This document shows, piece after piece, positions 17,500 through 27,044 of a DNA stretch of 64,000 nt. Within the stretch, counting starts at the first letter, position 1; every line of letters starts with the position of its first letter. The DNA is taken from assembly GCF_002860285.1 (NCBI RefSeq), contig NZ_PGVF01000020.1:1-64000 (forward strand). Reading direction: 5' to 3'. This DNA comes from Bacillus sp. M6-12. Lineage in GTDB: Bacteria > Bacillota > Bacilli > Bacillales > DSM-1321. Both the position numbers and the translations under genes were made by a program. The notes beneath the pieces were generated by a model, which was given only the letters and a program-made list of their open reading frames with translations, was not told the origin of the DNA and did not search any database.

Positions 17500-17616
17500 T
17501 AACACGGAATTACATTAAGGTCAACTAAATCATATTTCTTGTTTCCATCAGACACAGTATATATTATAAACTTTGTTCCAAAAACTTATTAAGATTACAT
17601 GAAAAGGATGAGAGAA

Positions 17617-18597
17617 ATGAAAGCATTGCTATTGCGTGAAAAAGGTCATTGGAAAGCAATGAAGATTGAAGAAGTGGAAACACCAAAACCCGGTCCAGGT
17701 GAAATTTTAGTAGAGATATATGCGGTTGGGTTAAATCCTGTTGATTATAAAACAGCTACTGGTGGTAATCCGAATTGGTCATATCCTCACATTCTTGGTT
17801 TAGACGTAGCAGGTATAGTGGCAGAGCTTGGTGAAGGGGTCATACAGTGGAAAAAAGGAGATCGAGTAGTTTATCATGGAGACCTTACAAAGAAAGGTGG
17901 CTATGCGGAATATACTGTTACCACTGCACATACTGTTTCTCGAATTCCAGACGAAGTAACGTTTGAAAGTGCGGCGGCTTTGCCGACAGCTGGGTACACA
18001 GCATACCAGTCGTTATTCCGTAAACTGCCAATGGATCAAATTGAAACTATTTTAATACATGGCGGTGCTGGCGGAGTAGGAGGATTTGCTGTTCAATTAG
18101 CCAAAAATGCAGGCAAAAAAGTGATTTCGACAGCTTCCAGTCATAATCATAAATATGTAAAATCACTTGGTGCAGATTATGTCATTGATTACAATGAGGA
18201 AGACGTGACCGCAAGAGTGTTAGAGATTACGAACGGTCGTGGTGTGGATGCAGTGGTAGATGCAGTAAGCAGACAAAGTGCAACGGATTCATTAGATACT
18301 CTTGCCTTTTTGGGTCACATCGTTTTTATTTCAGGTGCACCTGATTTTACAAAAATAAAGCCTTTTACAAAATCGGTTTCGTATCATGAAATCGCCCTCG
18401 GTGCAGCACACCAATCCGGTAGTCATAAGGCCGGGCAAGATCTGGGAATAATGGGCGATGAAATGCTTAAGTTAGTGGCTGAAGGGAAAGTGTCTTCTAT
18501 GTTAAAAGAAGTGATAAGCCTTGAGGAAGTTCCAGAAGCGTTATCCTGTCTCTCAGAGCGACATGTGAAGGGGAAAATTGTAGCAAAAATAAAATAA
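17617..18597 (+). CDS. Zinc-independent MDR quinone oxidoreductase-like protein
   Basis: A 326-residue medium-chain dehydrogenase/reductase. An N-terminal GroES-like fold (LNPVDYKTATG, GLDVAGIV, GDRVVYHG) is followed by a Rossmann domain with the NADPH motif GGAGGVGGFAVQLAK (about 146). The cysteine ligands of zinc alcohol dehydrogenases are absent, so it belongs to the quinone oxidoreductase/enone reductase branch. The start is the ATG eight bases after AAAGGA; an ATG six codons upstream lies before that site. It is divergent from marR and shares operator 3. Confidence 0.9.
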   Translation: MKALLLREKGHWKAMKIEEVETPKPGPGEILVEIYAVGLNPVDYKTATGGNPNWSYPHILGLDVAGIVAELGEGVIQWKKGDRVVYHGDLTKKGGYAEYTVTTAHTVSRIPDEVTFESAAALPTAGYTAYQSLFRKLPMDQIETILIHGGAGGVGGFAVQLAKNAGKKVISTASSHNHKYVKSLGADYVIDYNEEDVTARVLEITNGRGVDAVVDAVSRQSATDSLDTLAFLGHIVFISGAPDFTKIKPFTKSVSYHEIALGAAHQSGSHKAGQDLGIMGDEMLKLVAEGKVSSMLKEVISLEEVPEALSCLSERHVKGKIVAKIK

Positions 18598-18621
18598 GTT
18601 TTTAAGATTAATTTAATGCCA

Positions 18622-18650
18622 AAATGCCTCACCGGTCCAGTGGGGCATTT
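18622..18650. terminator. Bidirectional terminator
   Basis: AAATGCCTCAC and GTGGGGCATTT form an 11-bp stem with one G-U, between two convergent units. Confidence 0.8.
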
Positions 18651-18664
18651 GATTTATTTTAATG

Positions 18665-20035
18665 TTATTTCTTTAAATGATAAGGAACTGTTGTAACAAC
18701 CACGTTTCTCCGATAAAGCAAAAATGTTCGAATCAACAAACTTGATTGGCTATGAAGAATGTTATGCCATCCTTTCTTAGGTATGAATTGTGGAATAACA
18801 ACAGTAGCTCGATAATTTAATTCACTGGCTTTATGTTCTACCGTATCAACAAATTTAGTAAGCGGCTGAATAATGCTTCTATAATGAGAGTGAAGAGTCA
18901 CTAGCCTTACATCTGGCTGCCATTTCTTCCACTTTTCTTCGAATTTCCTTTCATCTTCTCTTTCAAAAGCAACATAAACAGCAATGATCTGATCAGCTGA
19001 TAGAGACTTAGCGTATTGCAGTGAGTTTTCTACAACATGCGTTATCCCAGCCACAGGAACAATAATCCACATTGCCTTGAATCGGAATAGATGGGTCACA
19101 AGTGGATAGTCTCAAAAGGTCTCCTACTGCTTCATAATGCTTTCTGATCCGATGAAAGATGATGATGATGATTGGTAGGAATACTAGAATTGACCACACT
19201 TGTGCAAATTTTGTTAAAAAGAACATGATGGTCACAATAAAACTAATAATGGCACCCGCTGTATTGATTATTAATTTAGAAACCCATCCTTCTGGCTTTT
19301 CTCTAATCCACTTCAGCATCATACCAGTCTGTGAGAGTGTAAAAGGAATGAATACCCCCACTGCATAAAGGGGGATGAGATGTTCTGTCTGCCCTTTGAA
19401 CGCAACAATCAGTATCATGGAAAAAAGGGCAAGAATAAGTATTCCGTTTGAGTACCCTAATCTGTCCCCCCGGACGGTAAACATTCTAGGTATAAACTTA
19501 TCCTTCGCCAGATTAACCGCCAATAAAGGAAATGCGGTGTAACCAGTATTGGCAGCAAGAATTAATATAAGGGCAGTTGTCCCTTGAACAAAGTAATACA
19601 TGAAGTTGCGCCCAAATGTTTCTTCTGCAATTTGCGAAACGACTGTCACTTCTTCCGTAGGAGTAATACCGTAATAGTAAGCTAAAATTACAATACCAGA
19701 AAAGAGTACGGCAAGCAGCGCTCCCATAGCCATTAATGTTTTAGCAGCATTATTGGGTGCGGGATCTTTAAAATTAAGAATGGCATTTGAGATTGCTTCC
19801 ACTCCTGTTAACGCTGAACTTCCAGATGCAAAAGCTCTCAGTAAAATAAATAAATTAATGCCTGAAATTGGTGTTCCTACTGGTGTATGGAGTTCAGGAG
19901 GGACCTGACCCGTCAAAATGTTATATATACCGACTCCAATTAATATAAATAACGCTAGAACAAACAGATACACTGGATAAGCTAAGATAGATGCGGATTC
20001 AGTGACACCTCTTAGGTTTAAGATCGTGTTTAAGA
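18665..20035 (-). pseudogene. kimA: KimA-type potassium importer, truncated and frameshifted
   Basis: The frame from about 20035 down to 19100 reads as the membrane part of an APC-family KimA/YdaO importer (NLRGVTESASILAYPVYLFV, GVEAISNAILNFKDP, AANTGYTAFPLLA). A frameshift near 19090 moves the cytoplasmic domain into another frame (MWIIVPVAGITHVVE to LLYRRNVVVTTVPYHLKK, stop at 18665). The first roughly 180 residues are missing: sequence upstream is CorA-like. The gene is therefore dead twice over. KimA is a c-di-AMP-inhibited K+ importer in B. subtilis. Confidence 0.85.
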
Positions 20036-20253
20036 TATTTTAGGAAAGAAGTGGCTATTAAATACAAAATTTGAAAGGCAAACCTTGTTCGTTTAAAGGT
20101 AAAAAATTGTTTGATTTTGTTCTGCGCAAAAATGTGAAAAATGGGATTATCTTTCAAGCAAATTGTTATAAAACAATCATTTGCAATAATCATTCCCAAA
20201 GGGATTGTGTCATATATAGGGATATCATTTTCATCTTTTGACAGTAGCGGCAT
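20036..20253 (-). pseudogene. CorA-type magnesium transporter fragment
   Basis: An internal piece of a CorA-like protein (PIYDTIPLGMIIANDCFITIC, then KRTRFAFQILYLIATSFLKYLK) joined directly to the KimA remnant in another frame near 20035. Neither the N-terminus, the membrane helices nor the GMN motif remain. The junction looks like a deletion that fused two transporter genes lying in the same direction. Confidence 0.6.
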
Positions 20254-20632
20254 TTTAAGTTTTTTTATTGTACAGTCACCAGAATAAATGTTGAGGCTTG
20301 GTATTATATTGGGTACTAAAACATAAAAATTGAATAAACAAGCAATGTATATACTCCTAAATTATCAATACACCGATGTGTTTATTACAGGCTTGAAAAA
20401 AGAAAAATTCGGATTACTTTGGGAATTTAGGAAGCAAGTGGCATGAAGCCTGCCGGCGTGATGGAATTCATGGACCAAAACGCCAAAAAGCAATTTTACA
20501 CCCTGTATCTGGATTTGATAATTGATGAAAATAAAACAGCTTTTTTATTGACCCAAAGATAAAGTGCAAGGTGAAGTTCAGAAACTATACAAAAGCGGGG
20601 TTATTGCGCATTCCATCATTTGTTGAATACAC

Positions 20633-22560
20633 ATCATAAAAAAGGGGCTTTCTAAAAAGTCCCTAAAACAGTAAAGAAGCTGGAGAAAAACAACACTTTT
20701 TCTCCAGCTTCTTTTAGTTCGGATTAGTTTGATGAAAGTGGCTAGGCGGATGCCCGCCACTTTCATCATATTGTGGGCGAGTGCCACGATACCGAACTCG
20801 ACATGCACCTTGTCGAGTCCCCGTAGAGAAAACCGGCGGAACGACCGATTGCCCTTGATGTGGCCAAAAACGCTTTCTACCTCGACCTTCCGTCGGGCAT
20901 AGATAGCGGCTTTGTCATCACATTCAAGGGCTGCTTTTGCCTTTGCCTTCATTTCTTCAAAGACTGTATTCCAATGAACCTGGCGGTTCCCTTTGCCTTT
21001 TGTACATTGTGGTTTCAATGGACAGTCTGTACAATCCTCGCATTCGTAGATTTTGTAGCTTTGTTCGTGTCCGGACGCATTTTTCTTCATTTGATACTTC
21101 TTGAATGTAACCTTGCGGTCATTCGGGCAGATGAAACAATCATCCTGTTCAACGTATGTCCAGTTCTTTACGTTCTTTATGTCCTTTCTTGCTTTTCTTG
21201 TTTTGTCTTTCAGATAGGTCCCATATGGAATGAGGAAATCGAACCTTGGCTCTTTTTCTTCCCCGATGGGCATACAGATAGTTTTCCTCGCTCCCATAAC
21301 CCGCATCCGCAATGACCGTTTTTGGCATCGGCAAAGAAGAGGAAGCCAACTTCTCCAGATGAGGGATGAAGCAGCGTGTATCCGTCGGACGTTGATGAAT
21401 GGTGTAAAATAGGATGAACTGATTTTCCGTTGCCATCTGAACATTGTAGCCAGGTTTGAGCTGGCCGTTCTTCATATGGTCTTCCTTCATCCTCATGAAA
21501 GTAGCTTCGGGGTCAGTCTTGGAATAGCTGTTTCGATCACCGAATGTCTCATTCTGAACCTTGTATTTTGCCAGCCTCGGCAAAAATCTTCCCGGATCAG
21601 TTTGAGGGGCTTCTTCCATTGACTTCGTTTTTTTCTTCTTTCCTTACGGACCTCTGTATTTGTTTCTTTTTCAATATCCTGTGTTAAAGCGGTTATGTGT
21701 GTTTCCAATTCAGATGCGATTTTTTACAACCCGGAAGGGTCTGGCCCTATTTCATCCAGGCTCTCCTCTAGAATGTATAGTTCTTCCGCCTTTGTCATCT
21801 CCTCGATATGTTGGAGAGTTTCCTTGATTTTCTCCTTTAATTTTTCTTCGGACCGTGCCGTTGATTTCTTCCATACAAAAGAATACTTGTTGGCGTCGGC
21901 CTCAATCTTCGTTCCATCCAAAAAGTAATGTTCCATCGTGATATGGTTGTCCTCGATCAGCTTCAGGATCATGGTTTCAAATAGTTCATCCATCAAACCC
22001 TTCATCCGTTTTCCACGGGATTCGTTGATGGTGCGGTAGTCAGGCTGTTGCATGGCTGCCAGCCACATAGTCGGGAGGTTTTCTAGCGTCAGCTTTGCCG
22101 CGGCAGGAGTACACCTTTTGGGAGTAGCCAAACAAGATAACCTTAAGCATCAATTTGGGATGGAACGGAGGCCTTCCGCCTCCTGGATAATGGAAGAATA
22201 ACTTTTCATCCGGTATGGATTCCATCATTTCATCTACTACCCGTGCGACATGGTGAGAGGGTATCATTTCCTGGATATCGAAGATAACCTGGACCTGATG
22301 GTTATTGTAAGGTTTGAATGTAGGAGAGTATTGCTTTTGGGAGACCATATTTTCTTCTTTCACCTCTAGAGTCAGGCTGGTTTGCATGGTATAATTCTCA
22401 ATAGTAGTCGAAAGATTGCTCATAAAAAATCGTCCTTTCTAGAGTGTTTGTGTGGTAACTTACATTTTACTAGAAGTGACGATTTTTTTGTGTTTTTTTC
22501 GAATAAAAAGAGGCCGTCCGAGAGTCGGTTAAACCGACTTTCGGGACAGCCCCTTATGAT
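20633..22560 (-). mobile_element. Degenerate IS1182-family element
   Basis: Bounded by imperfect inverted repeats: left AAGGGGCTTTCTAAAAAGTC, right (reverse complement) AAGGGGCTGTCCCGAAAGTC, both extended by ATCATAA. It contains one transposase reading frame broken several times. The right end is about 40 bp from the stop of the BCCT gene. No convincing target duplication outside the repeats was identified. Confidence 0.85.
20640..22423 (-). pseudogene. IS1182-family transposase, multiply frameshifted
   Basis: Starts at ATG 22423 after AAAGGACG. Conserved pieces appear in changing frames: [80 protein letters not shown], and ARRKVEVESVFGHIKGNR at the C-terminal end. Breaks are visible near 22100, 21725 (in-frame TAA), 21620 and 21250. 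The last frame runs through the left inverted repeat to 20578. Catalytic DDE residues are spread over several frames, so it is inactive. Confidence 0.88.
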
Positions 22561-22598
22561 AGTACTCTCCCTACTATAGGAGGGAGTGTAAAAAACGT

Positions 22599-24095
22599 CT
22601 ATTTTCTATCAGCTAATTTTTCATTGTTAAGTGCTTTAAAAAGTGAAAATACAATTAGCAGCATTATAATTGCAAAAGGAAATGCTGCAATGATTGACGC
22701 CCTTTGCAATGCCTCAAGTCCGCCTGTCCATAATAAAATTGCTGCAGTACTTGATTGGATAATGCCCCAAACAAACTTTACCTTGTTAGTCGGGTTAAGG
22801 CTTCCATTAGTCGTTTGCATTCCAAGCACAAATGTGGCTGAGTCGGCTGAGGTAATAAAAAAGGTACTGATTAGAAAAATAGCTATCATGGAAAGTACAC
22901 TAGAAAGAGGGAAATTCTCAAACATAGTAAAGAGTGCTACTTCGCTCCCTTGCGTGTTAATTACCTCTATAAGTTCTTTATGTTTAAAGAACTCAAGGTA
23001 AATTCCTGTCCCCCCAAATACTGAGAACCACAAAGCACCAAATATTGTTGGAACCAGCAAGACCCCTAGTACAAATTCCCTAATCGTTCTTCCTTTTGAA
23101 ATACGGGCAATAAAAGTACCCACAAATGGAGCCCACGCAATCCACCAGGCCCAATAAAAAATAGTCCAATCCTGGAACCAGGTCATATCTTGATAAAAAG
23201 GACTTAGACGAAAACTCATAGAAGGCAGGTTCTGCAAATAAGAACCTAGAGTTGTAGTGAACAAATCCATGATAAAGTTGGTCGGGCCAATAAATAGCAA
23301 GAAAACAAGAAGAGCAATAGCCAGAAAAATATTAAGATTGCTCAAATACTTAATTCCTTTATTTATACCTGTTTGCGCTGAAAGCATAAATAGTATAGTG
23401 ACGATCCCGATAATGATTAATTGTGTCGTAAATTTATTCTCTACTCCGGTGAAAGTATGAGAAAGACCGCCGCTTATTTGAATTGCCCCAAGACCCAAAG
23501 AGGTTGCTACTCCAAATACTGTGGCAAAAACTGCTACACAATCTATCAAAACGCCTACTGGGCCGTTAACCTTATCGCCTAAAATCGGCCGTAAAAGTGA
23601 ACTGATTACACCTGGTTGGTCTTTACGGAATTGAAAGTAGGCAAGTGCAAGGCCGATTACTGCGTAGATGGCCCAAGGATGAAGCCCCCAGTGGAAAAAA
23701 GAGTATCTCATTGCAGTTCTTGCTGCTTCAACTGTCTCCCCCTTAATAAAAGGTGGTGTGTAATAATGAATCAACGGCTCAGCTACTCCCCAGAAAACTA
23801 GTCCAATTCCCATACCTGCACTAAAAAGCATGGCAAACCATGTTATGTAGCTGTACGCTGGCCTATCGGTATCTTTACCTAAACGTATATTGCCGTATTT
23901 TGAAAAAATCATAAATATAGCGAAAACGAGAAATAAGGTAGCGGATAACATATAGAACCATCCGAATTTCTTCAAAAGTATTCCTTGTATGGCTTGGGTC
24001 ACCTTATCAAGATTACTATTGGGAATAATGCCCCATATTATGAATACTACAGTAATCATAACGGATATCGTAAAAACTGGTGATATTTTTTTCAT
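22599..24095 (-). CDS. BCCT family betaine/choline transporter
   Basis: A 498-residue sodium- or proton-coupled transporter of the betaine/carnitine/choline family (OpuD/BetL type) with 12 predicted membrane helices. Family motifs: MLFSAGMGIGLVFWGVAEPL, FFHWGLHPWAIYAVIGLALAYF (split here), and the substrate-box WAWWIAWAPFVGTFIARIS. Start fixed at ATG 24095, preceded by AAAGGGGGATTGG; a frame open to 24299 lacks a site. It imports compatible solutes under osmotic stress; the exact substrate cannot be told. The gene survives although an IS lies 40 bp after its stop. Confidence 0.93.
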   Translation of the reverse strand: MKKISPVFTISVMITVVFIIWGIIPNSNLDKVTQAIQGILLKKFGWFYMLSATLFLVFAIFMIFSKYGNIRLGKDTDRPAYSYITWFAMLFSAGMGIGLVFWGVAEPLIHYYTPPFIKGETVEAARTAMRYSFFHWGLHPWAIYAVIGLALAYFQFRKDQPGVISSLLRPILGDKVNGPVGVLIDCVAVFATVFGVATSLGLGAIQISGGLSHTFTGVENKFTTQLIIIGIVTILFMLSAQTGINKGIKYLSNLNIFLAIALLVFLLFIGPTNFIMDLFTTTLGSYLQNLPSMSFRLSPFYQDMTWFQDWTIFYWAWWIAWAPFVGTFIARISKGRTIREFVLGVLLVPTIFGALWFSVFGGTGIYLEFFKHKELIEVINTQGSEVALFTMFENFPLSSVLSMIAIFLISTFFITSADSATFVLGMQTTNGSLNPTNKVKFVWGIIQSSTAAILLWTGGLEALQRASIIAAFPFAIIMLLIVFSLFKALNNEKLADRK

Positions 24096-24701
24096 CCAAT
24101 CCCCCTTTGCTCCAATAGGAACGTATTGATATAATTGTTTATTTAGAATTTCTGAAAATAAAATGAGTGAGGCCGAAGGGGAAGTACAAAAAGGCCTAAT
24201 AGATAAAATACAGAAGATGTATGAGTTAACAGACCATCGTAGATTGTATAGTTTATTCGACGTTAAATTATTTTTCATACTTTCATGATTTGAGTCCACT
24301 TTAACCAGGAACCAATCAAAACTTAGGTCCCAATAAACTTCTAAAAATGAAGTACCCCTTCTTTCAGCAAAGCAGACATCATGAAATTAGGAAAAGCAAC
24401 TCAATGGTATTGTCGATTTTTCCTCACCAAATAATTCTTGTCATCACCTCCAATGTCATTAATGCTAACAAAGATTTCAACTGAATGCCAGTCTTCGGCT
24501 AACACAAACCTAAGAACCAACTAAGGTGGTCTATATAATATTTCTGATCTTTAATTGAACTAATTGGGCAGCGAAGACTCTGTGAGGCATCCAAGAAAAT
24601 AAAATTGTCGCAGAGGCGTGAAATATCCAGCAGACTAAAAACAGATTACATATTCATTTTGTAAAGATTGAAAAAAGAAGGATTTACATTAATTCACAAA
24701 A
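24096..24701. other. 606-bp stretch without a supported gene
   Basis: AT-rich sequence upstream of the BCCT gene. The frame continues open to 24299 but has low-complexity composition and no ribosome site. At 24570-24592 it holds GCGAAGACTCTGTGAGGCAT, a 20-bp motif that returns (one mismatch) at 41264. Nothing else is recognised. Confidence 0.5.
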
Positions 24702-25230
24702 TTAATGTAGCACATCATTATTATTGTCAATATATAATGTACCGTTCTTAAGTACTTCATCATAAAAAACATCAGATATTGAATCCATGCCTGACATTTT
24801 AAGTTGTTGTTCTAACCCTTGCTGATTAAGATTCAGCTTTTCTAGGTTTTGAGTATTAATCTTTCCGTCAGATATGACTTCAGTAGAAATAGGAAACTGA
24901 TCAGGCTTAGTTTTCTGAATGTTCAAATCAGATTTTACTACTGTTTGTTGAAATCTTTTTTCATAACTGATAATGTACCATCTGTTTCAAAGATTGCGAA
25001 ATCTACTTCAGAGAGCGAAAATACATTTTTCTTCCTTCTTTAAAGAGTTTAAATCTAGACGTACTTTTTGAAGTTCATTTTCCATGATCTTTCCTTTTTT
25101 TATAACAATCCTAGGTTCACCTACGATAACTTTACGAGCTATTATTGAATTTAAATCCAGGACTCCAAGTGCAATTGTAAAAGCGCTCCAACCTACTAAT
25201 GCTATTAATCCATTCCTAATACTTAAAGAG
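24702..25230 (-). pseudogene. YetF-type (DUF421) membrane protein remnant
   Basis: The C-terminal cytoplasmic part of a YetF/YrbG-like protein: RIVIKKGKIMENELQKVRLDL, then SEVDFAIFETDGTLSVMKK, FPISTEVISDGKINTQNL, and DSISDVFYDEVLKNGTLYID. At least two frameshifts (near 25030 and 24955) interrupt it, and the N-terminal membrane helices are missing apart from one. Family members are spore or membrane proteins of unclear role. Confidence 0.72.
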
Positions 25231-25379
25231 GGATCTATGAATGAGTAGTAATATTATTGCAATTAATTAGAAGTTTTATTTAAAACGCAACTAGAAAGTA
25301 TCCAAAAAACGTTGCGTCGCATTACGAAGAAACTGTGATAGGTTTTCAAGTCCGTATGCCACTTATAGACGTTTTTTTC

Positions 25380-25404
25380 TTAAAGGGAGGTTAGTTGAAT
25401 AAGG
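25380..25404 (+). repeat. Copy of the dispersed repeat
   Basis: TTAAAGGGAGGTTAGTTGAATAAGG, about 190 bp before the antiporter start. The region 25231-25495 otherwise holds only short frames I cannot assign. Confidence 0.5.
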
Positions 25405-25495
25405 ATACCCATTTAACAGCGATAGGGTGCGGATTTCATCAAAGTATGAGATACTAATAAATAATAATACATTTGAATACTTCAATGACTTGGAG

Positions 25496-25545
25496 GAGCC
25501 TGTCACCAAGGGATACGTATGTCCCTTGGTGACAGGCTCTTTTTG
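25496..25545 (+). terminator. Strong hairpin 50 bp before the antiporter gene
   Basis: GAGCCTGTCACCAAGGGA pairs perfectly over 18 bp with TCCCTTGGTGACAGGCTC, followed by five T. No gene on the plus strand ends here, so it may be an attenuator for the downstream antiporter rather than a gene terminator. Confidence 0.85.
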
Positions 25546-25595
25546 TATGTCTGTGTGTTATAAAACCAATAATAAAAATGAAAGGTGGAATATGG

Positions 25596-26744
25596 ATGTT
25601 AATACTACAGTTAGCCATTATTCTAGTTACAGCCAAAATAGCCGGAAGCTTAAGCGTGAGATTGGGGCAGCCCGCAGTTCTCGGACAATTATTGATCGGA
25701 ATTTTCTTGGGTCCCTCCGTCCTGGGCTTGGTGAATGAAACAGAAACACTGGCAGAATTTAGTCAGATCGGTGTTATACTTTTAATGTTCATCGCTGGCT
25801 TAGAAACGGACCTGGATGAATTTAAACGCACCGGGAAAGCCTCCGCATTTGTAGGTTTGGGCGGTATCGTTGTTCCTCTGTTAATTGGTTTCTTAGCAGG
25901 CATTACATTGAACCTTGGTACTTTCGAATCCTGGTTCCTCGGTTTGCTGCTCTCTGCAACCAGCGTTAGTATTTCTGTGCAGGCTCTAAAGGAGATGAAT
26001 CAATTGCAAACCCGAGAAGGCACCACGATTTTAGGGGCAGCTGTAATTGACGACGTAGTTGTAATCATTGCCTTGGCATTCTTAATGAGCTTTGCAGGCG
26101 GAGATGTAAGTTTGACGACAGTCTTGCTTAAAAAGGTACTATTCTTTGCTGGAGCGATTCTTATTGGATGGAAAGTGGTTCCTTGGTTCCTAAATAAGTT
26201 TTCAACATTAAGAGTTACGGAAACAGTGATTTCTTCTGCCTTAATTATCTGTTTTGTTTTTGCATACTTGGCTGAGTATACAGGAGTCGCAGCCATCATT
26301 GGAGCCTATATAGCAGGTGTCGCTATCAGCGTAACAAATTTTAAACACGAGGTATTTGAGAAGGTTGAAACCATTAGTTATTCTATCTTTGTTCCTGTGT
26401 TTTTTACTTCGATTGGAGTAACAGCCCAATTTGTTGGCATTACGGAAAATTTAGGTTTAATCGTTATTTTAAGTATCATTGCTATATTAACGAAATTAAT
26501 TGGAGCAGGCGTTGGAGCCAAATTAGCTGGATTCAATGTGAACAGTTCATTAGCAATAGGTTCAGCAATGGTCTCCAGGGGGGAAGTGGCATTAATTATT
26601 GCAGGTATTGGTTTAGAAGCTAAATTGTTAACGCCGGATATGTTTGCTGTTATTGTGGTTGTCGTATTGGTAACAACCATTGTCACCCCTCCAATGATGA
26701 AGTGGTTTTTTAAATCAAATATGCAAGTAAAGGGGGTAGAATAA
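25596..26744 (+). CDS. CPA2 family cation:proton antiporter
   Basis: A 382-residue Na+(K+)/H+ antiporter of the CPA2 family (GerN/NapA/KefB type) with 11-13 predicted membrane helices. Seen motifs: GQPAVLGQLLIGIFLGPSVL, FIAGLETDLDEF, SATSVSISVQALKE, and AAVIDDVVVI with the paired acidic residues of the transport site. No C-terminal RCK/TrkA-N domain follows. Start at ATG 25596 behind AAAGGTGG, six codons inside an open frame. It likely extrudes Na+ or K+; the cation is not determinable. Strong upstream hairpin suggests controlled expression. Confidence 0.92.
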   Translation: MLILQLAIILVTAKIAGSLSVRLGQPAVLGQLLIGIFLGPSVLGLVNETETLAEFSQIGVILLMFIAGLETDLDEFKRTGKASAFVGLGGIVVPLLIGFLAGITLNLGTFESWFLGLLLSATSVSISVQALKEMNQLQTREGTTILGAAVIDDVVVIIALAFLMSFAGGDVSLTTVLLKKVLFFAGAILIGWKVVPWFLNKFSTLRVTETVISSALIICFVFAYLAEYTGVAAIIGAYIAGVAISVTNFKHEVFEKVETISYSIFVPVFFTSIGVTAQFVGITENLGLIVILSIIAILTKLIGAGVGAKLAGFNVNSSLAIGSAMVSRGEVALIIAGIGLEAKLLTPDMFAVIVVVVLVTTIVTPPMMKWFFKSNMQVKGVE

Positions 26745-26853
26745 TTTTTCTTCATCCAAAGATGAATTTGTTACTTTTTCGGAGCTTTCACATCTAGGAA
26801 TCATAATTTTCTTTCTACATCTCTTGTTCAATGAACGGGAGAAAACACGGATA

Positions 26854-26885
26854 AGAAGAGGTAGCCTACTGCACCTCTTTTTCTT
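26854..26885 (+). terminator. Antiporter terminator
   Basis: AAGAGGT and ACCTCTT stem followed by TTTTCTTATT. Confidence 0.75.
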
Positions 26886-26949
26886 ATTCCAAAGTTAATT
26901 TATGAAGATTTGCACTTAAAGAAACGGTTGCTTTACTCTAAGATTTTGG

Positions 26950-26972
26950 CTGCCATTTGGCGGTTTTTTTTT
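26950..26972 (+). terminator. Second short terminator
   Basis: CTGCC and GGCGG (one G-U) with an ATTT loop and nine T. Confidence 0.6.
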
Positions 26973-26975
26973 ATT

Positions 26976-27002
26976 CTAAAGGGGCAGGTTAGTCAAACAA
27001 GG
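26976..27002 (+). repeat. Copy of the dispersed repeat
   Basis: TCTAAAGGGGCAGGTTAGTCAAACAAG, between the antiporter terminators and the KtrB-type gene. Confidence 0.55.
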
Positions 27003-27044
27003 AACTATTAGTTATTTAAAAATCACTGGTTGGACTAGGGCTTT

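Noticed and set aside
20443-20562. A 39-codon frame (MKPAGVMEFMDQNAKKQFYT...) between the CorA relic and the IS
   Set aside because: An AGGAAG lies upstream, but no family is recognised, its 5' surroundings are decayed, and it ends just before the IS; insufficient support.
20860-21315. 151-codon plus-strand frame inside the IS
   Set aside because: Antisense shadow of the transposase; cysteine/phenylalanine-rich composition typical of a reversed frame.
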